From the NCBI RefSeq assembly GCF_025994315.1, contig NZ_BAQE01000012.1: 64,000 nucleotides of DNA; one strand, given 5' to 3'. Under the pieces are notes generated by a model. It was not told the DNA's origin. It saw nothing but the letters and a program-made list of their open reading frames with translations, and ran no database searches. Of this stretch, positions 41,872 to 51,134 are shown one piece after another. The DNA is from Swaminathania salitolerans (GTDB lineage: Bacteria > Pseudomonadota > Alphaproteobacteria > Acetobacterales > Acetobacteraceae). Each line of letters starts with the position of its first letter. The stretch's first letter is position 1. Position numbers and translations under genes: made by a program.

Positions 41872-44800
41872 ATGACCCAGATATCCGAAACGATTACCGC
41901 CGTCGCCCCGTGGGAGGAGCGGCAAGGCCACGTTCCCGACTGGGCCGTATTCGATGCGGCCTGGTATCGTGTGCGTTATCACGATTCGATTCTGGCCATG
42001 AACGGTCATGTTCCATCCGACGATGAGGCCCTGTTCGCCTTCTGGCAGCGCGACGGCGCCCGTCATGCCCAGTCGCCGAACCGCCTGTTCGACGAGATCT
42101 GGTACAGGCGCGTTCATGCCGATGTCGAGAACGGCATACGCATGGGGGTGTTCGAGTCCGGGTTCCAGCATTACTGCGAAACGGGCCATCGGGGGCGATC
42201 CTGTCACTGGCTGTTTTCGGAAAGCGAATATTTCCGGCTCAATCCCGATCTGACCCCGGCTCTGGTGCGCGAACGCGGCTTCAGCAACGGATACGATCAT
42301 TATCTGACGATCGGCCAGCGGGAGCGTCGTGTCAGTTCGCGGTTTCTGGTGCCCGATCTGTTGCGCAGTGCCCTGCTCGAGCACCGGCTGCCTTTCGACC
42401 CGGATCAGGGCGAGTTTTCCCGCCTCGTCTATGCGGACGATACCGCCGGGCTGCGGGTGACCTGGTATTTCGATACCGCGTGGTATCTCGAGCGCTATCC
42501 CGAAATAACCGAGGCGATAGCCCGTCGGGAGTTCGTTTCTCCCTTGCATCATTATCTCTCGAACGATGCACCGACGGGATATTCTCCCGGACCGTTCTTC
42601 GACGAAACCTGGTATCTCGACCATAATCCCGATGTGAACGATCTCGTGCGTGCCCGTGGCGTCCGGAACGGCTATGAGCATTTCATACGTTTCGGGCTGT
42701 TCGAGGGGCGCAGCCCGGCCGAGGGCATCGTCCTTGCGCCGACACCCTGTCAGGACAGCGCGCCGTCATGGGCGCAGATGCAGAACAATCCCTTCGTCGC
42801 GCTCGTCCGGGATGCGGCGAAGCGGGGTTCTGCTCCCGATTCCGGGCCCGAACAGGCCTCACCCGAGCACGCTGCATCCGAACAGGCCTCACCCGAACAG
42901 GCCTCACCCGGACAGATCGCCCAGCTCGTCGCCTTGCGTGCCGAGACGCTGCTGCCTCTTCTGGCCCGCACGCCTCTCGATTTCCGGTATGTCGGCGCAC
43001 CGGCCCTGAGCGTGATCGTTGTGGCTCACGGCGGCTTCCTCAAAGTGTTGCACACGCTCGCCGGGCTGCATGAGGGGAATGACGGCACGACGCAGATCCT
43101 GCTGATCGATACGGGGATGCAGGACGAAACCGCGGAACTCGCGCGTTATGCGAGCGGGATGGACATCCTCCGTGCTCCCGGCGCCTCGCTGCAATCCTGC
43201 TGGCAGCAGGCGGGCGGGCAGATTCGTGGCGAGACGGTCCTGCTCATCGATGCCGGATGTCGTCCTTTCCTCGGTGCGGTATCCGCGGCTCGCGCACGGC
43301 TCGAGGCGGACAGGGCGCTGGCTGTCGTGCCGCAGATCGTCTCCGGGGATCTCTCCGTGCTGTCGGCGGGCGCCACGCTTGCGCGCGACGGGAGCATCTT
43401 TCCCTATGCCGCCGGGCGGGAGGCCTTCTCTCCCGATGTCGATTTCGTCCGTACCTGCGATACGGCAGGGCCCGGCGCCCTGCTATGCCGTCGGGAGTCC
43501 CTGCAATCCGTGCCGGGGCAGCTCGATCGTTTCGAGATGCTGGGAGATCGCGGGCAGGTCTGGGCCGTTCTGGGGCTGCTGCTGCGCCAGGGTGCGCCGG
43601 AGGCCGGCCTCATTTACGATCCCGCATTTCTCGTCGCCGGGGAGAGCGACGGAGAGAACCCCGGAGAGAGGGAGATCGAGGACGCGCGTGCGGCAATCGT
43701 CCGGGCGGAGGGGCGCGAGGCGATACGACGGCATTTCGGCGATATCCTGCGTGGCTATCCGCCCGTGATTTCCGGCTCTCCCGAATCCCTCTATCGTTCT
43801 CCGCGGTTCGGTCGCCGTGTCCTGATTCTCGCCCGATCGTCGCAATGGAGCTCGTTTCGTCATCGCGTACGGATGCAGTCCCTGTGTGACGCGCTCGTGG
43901 GGCTGGGGTGCCAGATCACGGTCTTCGATCTGGACGGGCCCGGCGAAGGGCGTGAAGAGAGCTGCGGAGTTCGGGAGAGGCGCGACGAAGCGGGAGGTCT
44001 TCCCGAAGAGGTGGAACGTCGAGCCGGCTCGCTTTCCGGTCTGGACGAGATGCTCAGGACGAGGGCGCGCGGGTTCGACCGGATCTGGATCTGCGGCGGT
44101 CGGACTCTTTCCGAGGCGTTCGAGGTGCTGTCCGGGCAGGCGGCCCTTTTGCCGGAAGACGGTCTGACCCTCGATCTGCGCGAGCTGCAGAGCCATGCAG
44201 AGCATGCGGCGCTGCGCGAGATCGACGTGTCTACCGGGGCGTTTCAGGCGCATGAGCTCCTGTTCCGGAGCGGGATCGCGGAGGAATTGCGTCAGCTCTG
44301 GTTCTGTCAGGATATCGTGGTCACGAATGAGGACCAGGCCGGGCTCCTCGAGGCATTCCAGGGTAACAGGCCTGTACTGCTCGGAGAAAACCCGCCTTCC
44401 GTCGGTGGTGCGGCCTTTGAGGCGCGCCACCATCTTCTTTTCTGCGTTTCCGAAGCGACCGGTCAGGACTACGAGATCCGCTTTCTCAAATGGTTCGTGA
44501 GGGAGGTTCTCCCGCGTCTCGAAGGCCGTCTGCCGGACAGCGTGAAGCTGATCCTGGCCTGTGAGGGGCCGCTTCCGTCCGAATTGTCGCTGATGACCTA
44601 TTATCAGCGCATTGCGCCGCCGATCGAGGGGCGAGGGTCCTTCATCGCGCTCGCGAAAGCCTGCCGCCTCCTCATCGTGCCCGATGATGTGCCCGGTCGT
44701 CCCTCCCTGGCGCGGCTCATCGCCGGGGGATGCGGCCTGCCCGGCATCGACAGCGATCTGGAGGAGAGCACCAGCCCGACCACGACGCGCCGCCTCGATC

Positions 44801-44967
44801 CCGGAAGGTTTGCAGAGGCGGTACTCAGGCTCTATCAGGACAGGGATGAATGGACACGCCATTCCGGCGAGGTGCGGAGGCAGGCCGATGCGATGCGAAC
44901 GCGCTATCGCGAGGTGCTCGGCGGGCTCGTCGGATCGGGTGAGATGAGGGAGAGAGCCAGTGGCTGA
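41872..44967 (+). CDS. Large multidomain glycosyltransferase with WY-x-PDV repeats
   Basis: A 1031-residue protein. The N-terminal third has five ~50-70-residue repeats of the pattern F-D-x-x-WY-x(4)-PDV followed by HYx-x-G-x-xEGR ('FDAAWYRVRYHD', 'FDEIWYRRVHADV', 'FSESEYFRLNPDL', 'FDTAWYLERYPEI', 'FDETWYLDHNPDV'). A Glu-Gln-Ala-Ser-Pro repeat linker (about residues 325-345) follows, then a GT2-like GT-A domain ('LSVIVVAHGGFLKVLHTLAGLH') whose DxD is not obvious, then a GT-B-like region. No signal peptide. Probably surface-polysaccharide assembly; acceptor unknown. It lies 18 bp after secB. Confidence 0.75.
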   Translation: MTQISETITAVAPWEERQGHVPDWAVFDAAWYRVRYHDSILAMNGHVPSDDEALFAFWQRDGARHAQSPNRLFDEIWYRRVHADVENGIRMGVFESGFQHYCETGHRGRSCHWLFSESEYFRLNPDLTPALVRERGFSNGYDHYLTIGQRERRVSSRFLVPDLLRSALLEHRLPFDPDQGEFSRLVYADDTAGLRVTWYFDTAWYLERYPEITEAIARREFVSPLHHYLSNDAPTGYSPGPFFDETWYLDHNPDVNDLVRARGVRNGYEHFIRFGLFEGRSPAEGIVLAPTPCQDSAPSWAQMQNNPFVALVRDAAKRGSAPDSGPEQASPEHAASEQASPEQASPGQIAQLVALRAETLLPLLARTPLDFRYVGAPALSVIVVAHGGFLKVLHTLAGLHEGNDGTTQILLIDTGMQDETAELARYASGMDILRAPGASLQSCWQQAGGQIRGETVLLIDAGCRPFLGAVSAARARLEADRALAVVPQIVSGDLSVLSAGATLARDGSIFPYAAGREAFSPDVDFVRTCDTAGPGALLCRRESLQSVPGQLDRFEMLGDRGQVWAVLGLLLRQGAPEAGLIYDPAFLVAGESDGENPGEREIEDARAAIVRAEGREAIRRHFGDILRGYPPVISGSPESLYRSPRFGRRVLILARSSQWSSFRHRVRMQSLCDALVGLGCQITVFDLDGPGEGREESCGVRERRDEAGGLPEEVERRAGSLSGLDEMLRTRARGFDRIWICGGRTLSEAFEVLSGQAALLPEDGLTLDLRELQSHAEHAALREIDVSTGAFQAHELLFRSGIAEELRQLWFCQDIVVTNEDQAGLLEAFQGNRPVLLGENPPSVGGAAFEARHHLLFCVSEATGQDYEIRFLKWFVREVLPRLEGRLPDSVKLILACEGPLPSELSLMTYYQRIAPPIEGRGSFIALAKACRLLIVPDDVPGRPSLARLIAGGCGLPGIDSDLEESTSPTTTRRLDPGRFAEAVLRLYQDRDEWTRHSGEVRRQADAMRTRYREVLGGLVGSGEMRERASG
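42850..42912 (+). repeat. 15-bp tandem repeat (EQASP linker)
   Basis: Four 15-bp units of the type GAACAGGCCTCACCC (two exact, others degenerate), in frame, coding for the EQASP linker of the large glycosyltransferase. Confidence 0.85.
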
Positions 44968-46354
44968 GGTTTCGGACGCCGTTCTGACGCGGGTCGATCA
45001 GGATCTGAACGAGAGCCTCGAACGGCTTTTCGCGTTTCTGCGTATTCCCAGTATTTCGGCCCAGCCGGATCATGCGCAAGCGTGTCGTCTGGCGGCACAA
45101 TGGCTGTGCACCGAGCTTTCGGCGCTCGGCTTCGACGCGACGATCCGCGAGACGCCCGGCCATCCCATGGTCGTGGGGCATGACAGGCCGGAAGAGGCGC
45201 AAGGGCTGCACGTTCTGTTCTACGGGCATTATGACGTCCAGCCGACCGATCCGCTTTCGCTCTGGAAGAGCGATCCTTTCGCGCCTTCCCTCGTCACGGG
45301 ACCGGATGGACGTCAGGTCATCGTCGCGCGCGGTGCTTCGGACGACAAGGGGCAGCTCATGACGTTTATCGAGGCCTGTCGGGCCTGGCGCGCCGTGCAC
45401 GGAACGCTGCCCGTCAGGGTCTCTGTCCTGATCGAGGGAGAGGAGGAGAGCGGCGGCGCCAATCTGATGCCTTTCCTGAAGGCCAATGCGGATGAACTCG
45501 AAGCCGATGTCGCGCTGATCTGCGATACGGGTATGCCCGACCGCAGGACGCCCGCAATCACGACCAGCCTGCGCGGACTGGTCGGTGAGGAGGTCACGAT
45601 CGAATGCGCGACCCACGATCTGCATTCGGGCATGTTCGGCAATGCGGCGCGCAATCCGATCGAGTTGCTGTGTCAGGCGCTCGGCTCGGTGCGCGACAGC
45701 GAGGGACGCGTGACGCTGCCGGGCTTCTATGACGGGGTCATCGTCCCGTCCGATTCGGTTCGGGACCAGTGGCGGGCGATCTTCCCCGACGACTCGCTCA
45801 CGCTCGGGCCGGTCGGCTTGTCCCGGGCTGCCGGGGAGGCAGGATTTACGGCCGTCGAGCAGATATGGGCGCGTCCGAGCTACGAGATCAATGGCATCTC
45901 CGGCGGATATGAGGGAGACGGATTCAAGACTGTGCTCCCCGCGAAGGCCATGGCGAAGGTGTCGTTCCGTCTCGTGCCGGGCCAGGATCCGGAGGCCGTG
46001 CGTGCGGCTTTCCGTGCCCATGTGAGAAATGCGATGCCTGACGATGCGCGGGTGACGTTCAGCGAGCATGGTGCATCGAGCGGTTTTGCCGTGCCTGAGA
46101 ATGGCCCGCTTCTGAAGACCGCGCTGGATGCGCTCGGCAAGGAATGGGGCGTGCCTGCGGTTTCGATCGGCTGCGGCGGGTCGATCCCGGTCGTGGCCGA
46201 GGTGAAGGAGGCGCTCGACATGGACTCGCTCCTGATCGGATTCGCTCAGGATGACGACCGTATCCACTCACCCAACGAGCAGTATGGCGTCGAGTCGTTT
46301 CACAAGGGAATCCGTTCCTGGGTGCGTATCCTCTCCGCTTTTTCGCAGCTCTGA
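44960..46354 (+). CDS. M20 family dipeptidase
   Basis: A 464-residue zinc metallopeptidase of the M20 dipeptidase group. Metal/catalytic motifs: 'VLFYGHYDVQPTDP' (His and Asp), 'ARGASDDKGQLMTFI' (bridging Asp), 'LIEGEEESGGANL' (Glu-Glu pair), 'ICDTGMPD', a dimerisation lid region, and C-terminal 'DDRIHSPNEQYGVESFHKG' with the last zinc His. Cytosolic; hydrolyses dipeptides or similar amides. The start is GTG at 44960, overlapping the glycosyltransferase stop by 8 bp. Confidence 0.92.
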   Translation: MAEVSDAVLTRVDQDLNESLERLFAFLRIPSISAQPDHAQACRLAAQWLCTELSALGFDATIRETPGHPMVVGHDRPEEAQGLHVLFYGHYDVQPTDPLSLWKSDPFAPSLVTGPDGRQVIVARGASDDKGQLMTFIEACRAWRAVHGTLPVRVSVLIEGEEESGGANLMPFLKANADELEADVALICDTGMPDRRTPAITTSLRGLVGEEVTIECATHDLHSGMFGNAARNPIELLCQALGSVRDSEGRVTLPGFYDGVIVPSDSVRDQWRAIFPDDSLTLGPVGLSRAAGEAGFTAVEQIWARPSYEINGISGGYEGDGFKTVLPAKAMAKVSFRLVPGQDPEAVRAAFRAHVRNAMPDDARVTFSEHGASSGFAVPENGPLLKTALDALGKEWGVPAVSIGCGGSIPVVAEVKEALDMDSLLIGFAQDDDRIHSPNEQYGVESFHKGIRSWVRILSAFSQL

Positions 46355-46370
46355 CCAAAGAGGGGGCGAC

Positions 46371-47357
46371 GTGCTGCCTGCCCTGACCATGGGCGATCCC
46401 GCCGGGATCGGTCCGGAACTCACGATCGCGGCCTGGCGGATGCTTCGCGAGAGCGGTGAGGCGTTTTTCTGGATCGGCGATCCTTCCCTCGTCGCCGACG
46501 AGATCCCGGTCAGGATCATCGGGAATGCGGGCGAGGCTGCCGCGGTTTTCGAAAACGCTCTTCCGGTGATGCCGCTGTCTCTTCCCGGCCCGGTCCGTGC
46601 GGGGCACCCCGAATCCCGCTTTGCCGATGCCATTATCGCCTCGATTGGCAAGGCGACGGCGCTTGCGCTTTCGGGAGAGGCCAGCGCAGTGGTGACGAAC
46701 CCGATCAGCAAGATCGTGCTCAGGGAAGCCGGTTTCGGATTTCCCGGACATACGGAATTTCTCGCCGCCCTCTGCGACGTTCCGGGAGAGGAGATCATGA
46801 TGCTCGCCTCACCCCGGCTGCGCGTCGTGCCGGTGACCGTTCATGTCGGGCTTCGGGCAGCGATGGACATGCTGAACGTGTCTCGGATCGTGCATGTCGG
46901 GGCGACGCTGCATCGCGCCTTGCAGCGCGATTTCGGGATCGCGGCGCCGCGTATTGCCGTTGCCGGACTCAATCCCCATGCCGGAGAAGGCGGCGTCATG
47001 GGATCGGAGGAGCAGGAGACGATCGCTCCTGCCATCGCCCGGATGCGCGCGATGGGAATCGATGCGACCGGGCCGTGGCCGCCGGACACGCTTTTCACGG
47101 ATCTGGCGCGGCCCGGTTACGATGCCGCCTTGTGCATGTATCACGATCAGGCGCTGATTCCGCTCAAGACGCTCGACATGGCGACGGGGGTCAATGTGAC
47201 GCTGGGCCTGCCGATCGTCCGGACATCGCCCGATCACGGGACGGCTTTCGGAATTGCTGGCAAGGGCGAGGCCGATGTCACGAGCCTCCTCTCGGCCCTG
47301 CGCCTGGCAGGAGAACTGGGCCACGCACGCGCGCATGCAAAGGAAAAGAACGGATGA
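46371..47357 (+). CDS. pdxA: 4-hydroxythreonine-4-phosphate dehydrogenase
   Basis: A 328-residue PdxA, NAD-dependent enzyme of the DXP-dependent pyridoxal phosphate pathway. 'TMGDPAGIGPELTIAAW', 'GKATALALSGEASAVVTNPISK', 'GFPGHTEFLAAL' (metal His), 'VAGLNPHAGEGG' and 'AALCMYHDQALIPLKTL' (metal His) and 'VRTSPDHGTAFGIAGKG' are all present. Start is GTG 46371 with AGAGGGGGCG upstream, giving 'VLPALTMGDP'. Stop overlaps pdxJ (ATGA); the pair PdxA-PdxJ performs consecutive steps. Confidence 0.95.
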   Translation: MLPALTMGDPAGIGPELTIAAWRMLRESGEAFFWIGDPSLVADEIPVRIIGNAGEAAAVFENALPVMPLSLPGPVRAGHPESRFADAIIASIGKATALALSGEASAVVTNPISKIVLREAGFGFPGHTEFLAALCDVPGEEIMMLASPRLRVVPVTVHVGLRAAMDMLNVSRIVHVGATLHRALQRDFGIAAPRIAVAGLNPHAGEGGVMGSEEQETIAPAIARMRAMGIDATGPWPPDTLFTDLARPGYDAALCMYHDQALIPLKTLDMATGVNVTLGLPIVRTSPDHGTAFGIAGKGEADVTSLLSALRLAGELGHARAHAKEKNG

Positions 47358-48085
47358 TCCGGCTCGGTGTGAACATCGATCACGTTGCGACACTACGCAA
47401 TGCCAGGGGCGGGTCTCACCCCGATCCTGTTGCGGCGGCGCTTCTCGCGCAAAAGAGCGGTGCGGATGGCATCACCGCACATCTGCGCGAGGACCGGCGC
47501 CATATCCGCGACGAGGACATGAACCGTCTGAGGCGCGAATTATCCGTCCCGCTCAATTTCGAAATGGCCGCGACAGAGGAGATGGTCGCGCTGGCCTGTG
47601 CGCTCGGGCCTCATGCCTGTTGCCTCGTTCCCGAGAAGCGGGAGGAGGTCACGACCGAGGGGGGGCTCGACGTACTGGGCCAGGCAGGGGATCTCGCACT
47701 GAAGATCGAAAGGCTGAAAGCGGCCGGGATTCGTGTCTCTCTCTTCGTCGATCCGGAGGCGACCCAGATAGAGACGGCAGCGCGTATCGGTGCCGATGTG
47801 GTGGAGCTGCATACCGGTGCCTATGCCCATCATCCCGGGGATGTGGAATTCGGGCGGCTATGCGATGGGGCCGCCGTGGCGGTGTCCTGCGGTCTCGAGC
47901 TGCATGCGGGTCACGGGCTGACTTACGACAATGTCGGGCCCGTGGCCGGTCTTGCCGGGCTGAAAGAGCTCAATATCGGCCATTTCCTGATCGGAGAGGC
48001 GGTGTTTTCCGGATTGCCCGCGGCGATCGCCCGCATGAGACAGGCGATCGCCGCCGGGGCGCTTTTCAGGGCCGGGGCACGATAA
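47354..48085 (+). CDS. pdxJ: Pyridoxine 5'-phosphate synthase
   Basis: A 243-residue TIM-barrel enzyme condensing 3-amino-2-oxopropyl phosphate with 1-deoxyxylulose 5-phosphate. 'LGVNIDHVATLRNARGGSHPDPVAAALLAQKSGADGITAHLREDRRHI' is the signature start; 'NFEMAATEEMV', 'CLVPEKREEVTTEGGLDV', 'LHTGAYA' and 'LNIGHFLIGEAVF' follow. ATG 47354 overlaps the pdxA stop. Its last 20 bp overlap the convergent lipoprotein gene. Confidence 0.97.
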   Translation: MIRLGVNIDHVATLRNARGGSHPDPVAAALLAQKSGADGITAHLREDRRHIRDEDMNRLRRELSVPLNFEMAATEEMVALACALGPHACCLVPEKREEVTTEGGLDVLGQAGDLALKIERLKAAGIRVSLFVDPEATQIETAARIGADVVELHTGAYAHHPGDVEFGRLCDGAAVAVSCGLELHAGHGLTYDNVGPVAGLAGLKELNIGHFLIGEAVFSGLPAAIARMRQAIAAGALFRAGAR

Positions 48086-48656
48086 CCGGTCGGTTCGGAT
48101 CCGTGTAATTCGGGACCGTCTCCCCCGATTGCTTGTTATAGGTCGCCGATGTGCTCTGGTTCGGCGCCGCAGGCGAGTGGAAGGCCGAGACGGGACCGAA
48201 GGGACCGCCATTGACCTTGCGCATGCTGGCTTCGGGCTGGCGGGCGCAGCCGCGGGTGATGATCGAGCAGATACCGTCCGATCCGATGATTTCGTCGTCG
48301 TCGCCCGCATAGTGCACTTCGGAAACGCGATCATGATCGAGGCGGATGATCGCCTTGCAGGTCGTGCCGGCACCGCCCAGCGTCACCTGGGTCATGTTCA
48401 GGAGCTGCTGGACCGGAATGATTGTGGAGTCGCTGGCGCTCGGCAGGTTCATCGTACCGACATACTGATAGATCTGTGTCGTATCGTTGAGAGTCTTCGT
48501 CGAGTTCGGAATGCCCGCACAGGCCTGCAGGTCGTTGGAGGTCATGCCGATCATCGCGATCTGGGCCCGATGGGCCTCCCGGGAGTCGAAATAGCCGCAG
48601 CCGCCAAGGCTCAGAAGCGACATGGCGCCCAGAGCGAAACGCAGGGTGGAAGTCAA
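48066..48656 (-). CDS. Small lipoprotein of unknown function (BamE/SmpA-like pattern)
   Basis: A 196-residue predicted lipoprotein. I place the start at TTG 48656, which has GAGGA 8 bp upstream and gives a signal peptide 'LTSTLRFALGAMSLLSLGGC' with lipobox LGGC. The segment after it, 'AQIAMIGMTSNDLQACAGIP' with following 'Y' residues, resembles small BamE/SmpA-type 'M-x-DL-x-C-G-P-x' modules; the call is weak. The tail is Pro/Asn/Ser-rich and disordered. GTG starts at 48710 and 48692 are possible but have no Shine-Dalgarno sequence. Its 3' end overlaps pdxJ on the other strand. Confidence 0.65.
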   Translation of the reverse strand: MTSTLRFALGAMSLLSLGGCGYFDSREAHRAQIAMIGMTSNDLQACAGIPNSTKTLNDTTQIYQYVGTMNLPSASDSTIIPVQQLLNMTQVTLGGAGTTCKAIIRLDHDRVSEVHYAGDDDEIIGSDGICSIITRGCARQPEASMRKVNGGPFGPVSAFHSPAAPNQSTSATYNKQSGETVPNYTDPNRPVIVPRP

Positions 48657-48763
48657 AAACAGGATCCTCGATGCGATAGGGGGGCGAATCACCCGCGGGT
48701 GAGGCACCACGATAACAGAGACTTGATCAGGAAGTCCCTATCTGCCCGTTTATCGCAATCGTT

Positions 48764-49273
48764 TCAATTTCGGGAATGTAACCTCAGGGCACGAATGCAA
48801 TCGTCCCGTTGCAGGGCGTAGGTGATATCGTGCGCGGCGAGCAGGGAAGACCGGACCTGGTGTTTCCATCGCGCGTCGCCTGCACCGCACACGGCACGGC
48901 CGGAATAGGGGCTTCGGGCGACGGGAGAAAGCGCGGAGAGACCCGATTGCGCGTCTTTTCCAAGGCGCGACCGAAGCGCCCTCTGCATTGCGGAAATTTC
49001 ATGACGGGGTGCGTAATCGATCAGCGCGCGCAGGGTTGCAGAGCTGAGTGCAGGGTCGCTCCGGGCAATGTCGCGTTCGACCCGGGACCAGTCATGACGC
49101 AACGTCAGGTGCCAGGCGACGGAACGCGGGCCATCGCTCGAAATCCGTCCGGAGAGGGAATGCGAGAAATGCGGCGCCGAATAGGCTCTTGCCGTGGCCC
49201 CTCCGCATGTGGCGACCAGCAGGACGACAATAGCGGCAACGGACAGGAAGGTGGACAGAACGGCGTGACGCAT
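48764..49273 (-). CDS. Exported hypothetical protein
   Basis: A 169-residue protein with an N-terminal signal peptide ('LSTFLSVAAIVVLLVATCGGATARA') and a soluble Arg/Ser/His-rich part with two cysteines ('RAVCGAGDARW', 'RDDCIRALRLH') that may form a disulfide. I recognise no family. The ATG at 49273 is used because longer frames to 49402 lack a signal-like start. Confidence 0.55.
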   Translation of the reverse strand: MRHAVLSTFLSVAAIVVLLVATCGGATARAYSAPHFSHSLSGRISSDGPRSVAWHLTLRHDWSRVERDIARSDPALSSATLRALIDYAPRHEISAMQRALRSRLGKDAQSGLSALSPVARSPYSGRAVCGAGDARWKHQVRSSLLAAHDITYALQRDDCIRALRLHSRN

Positions 49274-49518
49274 GGCGCTCCCGGATGACAGATCGTGACC
49301 GTGAGACTCCCTGCGAATCGTGGCAGCAGAAAGGCCGCAGCGTAAGACGTTGTTGCAAGACCCTGTCGCAAGGGGCGGCTCCTCTCCTCCCCGGTGCGAC
49401 AAGCGGGTGCGAGAGGCGGGGATGAGAGGCGTTGGGAAAGGCGGTTCCCCCCCGAAGCATGATGTTCTACAGATCGCACGACTTATCCAACCGCGTTTCC
49501 ATCCCTCAAGGAGTGATC

Positions 49519-49743
49519 ATGGCCGCTATTTCCTCTTCGGAGATTACCCGTCTGCAGACAACGTTGCGTCGCCTGCTCGGGTCACCGCAGCTGACCGTCA
49601 ATGCGCCGCCTCGTGCCGGGCTCTCCGTAGAGCTGGCCGTCAATGGCGAAGTGATCGGCACGATCCACCGCGACGAGGATGAGGGCGAGGTTTCCTACGC
49701 CGTTCATGTGACCGTTCTCGAGGAAGATCTGCCCCCCGCCTGA
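49519..49743 (+). CDS. DUF3126 family protein
   Basis: A 74-residue cytosolic protein. The C-terminal 'GEVIGTIHRDEDEGEVSYAVHVTVLEEDLPP' is the hallmark of DUF3126, a short alphaproteobacterial family of unknown role. ATG 49519 follows AAGGAG by 5 bp; the frame upstream from 49432 is not needed. Confidence 0.85.
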   Translation: MAAISSSEITRLQTTLRRLLGSPQLTVNAPPRAGLSVELAVNGEVIGTIHRDEDEGEVSYAVHVTVLEEDLPPA

Positions 49744-49948
49744 CGAGGGCTTCTCCAGGCTTCCTCTGCCCGTACGCAGGGCAGGACGGTTTCCGTGCCG
49801 CCGCGCGCCCCGATCATGATTTCGGACCCGTCTTCCGGAGTCCGGGGTGGGTATCGCGGCAGGAATGACGATTTTTCTCCTCCCGTTCAGGCCCTGCATG
49901 GCCCTTCGCGGGGCGCGCCGCTCTGGCGCCGGATTACAGGATTGCCAG

Positions 49949-51004
49949 ATGGACAATGTCGCCCCCCCCAGCAAGGCGCCCGGGACGGTTGCTGTCATCA
50001 TCCCGTTCTATAACGGATCCCGTTATATCGAGCGGGCGATCGTCAGCGTTCTCTCCCAGACGGTGCCCGCCGACGATTTCCTCATCGTCGATGACGGATC
50101 GGAGGCGGCGGAAAGCGCGCGTCTGCATGAAATCGCGACCCGCCACGGCGTGCGTGTCGTTCGTCAGGAAAATGGCGGGCAGGGCGCCGCCCGCAATTTC
50201 GGTGTCTCGCAGACCGTATCGACCTATCTCTGTTTCCTCGATCAGGACGATTTCTTTCTCAGGACCCATATCGAGACCCTTCTGGACCATGTGCCGAGGA
50301 ACGATCCGCATTTCGGCTGGGTTTACGGGGATCTCATGGAGGCCGATGCCGAAGGTCATATCCTCGAGACCTCGATTGCCATCCGGTACAGCGACCATCC
50401 CAAGACATCGGTCCGTGAGATGATTGCAGGAGACATGCATGTCCTGCCCTCTGCATCTCTCATAGCGCGGGAGGCCTTCGACCATGTTGGCGGTTTCGAC
50501 CCGCAATTCATGGGCTATGAGGATGACGACCTGTTTCTGAGGCTCTTCCGCGCGGGATATTCGAACAGTTTTTTGCCCGAGCCGGTTACCGTCTGGTGCA
50601 TCAACAAGGACAGCACGTCTCACAGCATCCGGATGAGTCGCAGCCGTCTGCTCTTCATCCGGAAACTCTGTTCGCTGTTCGGATCCGATCCCGAGCGTCT
50701 GAAACTCTATATGCGCGAATTGATATTTCCGCGTTTCTGCAACCTGATCGTCTGGGAAGCCGTGAAGTCGATCTATTTCGCGCGCGATGCGCACGAGATC
50801 CGGATGGCACGTCATCGCGACGAATTCGTCGCGATGCTCGATGAGTTCGCGACCCTGATGAAGACGCATACGCGACTGAAAATCGAGGACAGGTTCCGGC
50901 TAAGACTTTATCAGGCATGTGTCCGTCCGAAATCGCGGGCGGTCCTGTTTCTGCCCTATACGGTCATGCGGGTCGTGAAACGGTTCGGAAAGGGAAAACG
51001 CTGA
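49949..51004 (+). CDS. Glycosyltransferase family 2
   Basis: A 351-residue GT-A enzyme. 'VAVIIPFYNGSRYIERAIVSVLSQTVPADDFLIVDDGS' is the nucleotide-sugar-binding start, 'QGAARNFGVSQTVSTYLCFLDQDDFF' contains the DxD-like metal site (DQDD), then 'DHVGGFDPQFMGYEDDDLFLRLFRAGY' (ED-x-DL acceptor block). A basic helical C-terminus without clear membrane segments. Likely a polysaccharide or lipopolysaccharide sugar transferase. ATG 49949; longer frames to 49847 include no conserved residues. Confidence 0.9.
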   Translation: MDNVAPPSKAPGTVAVIIPFYNGSRYIERAIVSVLSQTVPADDFLIVDDGSEAAESARLHEIATRHGVRVVRQENGGQGAARNFGVSQTVSTYLCFLDQDDFFLRTHIETLLDHVPRNDPHFGWVYGDLMEADAEGHILETSIAIRYSDHPKTSVREMIAGDMHVLPSASLIAREAFDHVGGFDPQFMGYEDDDLFLRLFRAGYSNSFLPEPVTVWCINKDSTSHSIRMSRSRLLFIRKLCSLFGSDPERLKLYMRELIFPRFCNLIVWEAVKSIYFARDAHEIRMARHRDEFVAMLDEFATLMKTHTRLKIEDRFRLRLYQACVRPKSRAVLFLPYTVMRVVKRFGKGKR

Positions 51005-51010
51005 AGCGAC

Positions 51011-51064
51011 GCCCGGAGAGACAGCCCCGGGATCTCTGCGGAGCCATACCGTTTCCGGGCTTTT
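51011..51064 (+). terminator. Possible intrinsic terminator after the GT2 gene
   Basis: GCCCGGA at 51011 pairs with TCCGGGC at 51054, followed by TTTT. The loop is long (36 nt), with an inner AGAGA/TCTCT pairing. Confidence 0.45.
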
Positions 51065-51134
51065 CTCTCGTGTTCAGCCTGTCGTGTTGCGGCGGGACTT
51101 GCCGGATGGACCCGATTCGCCCGCACAGGTGAGG

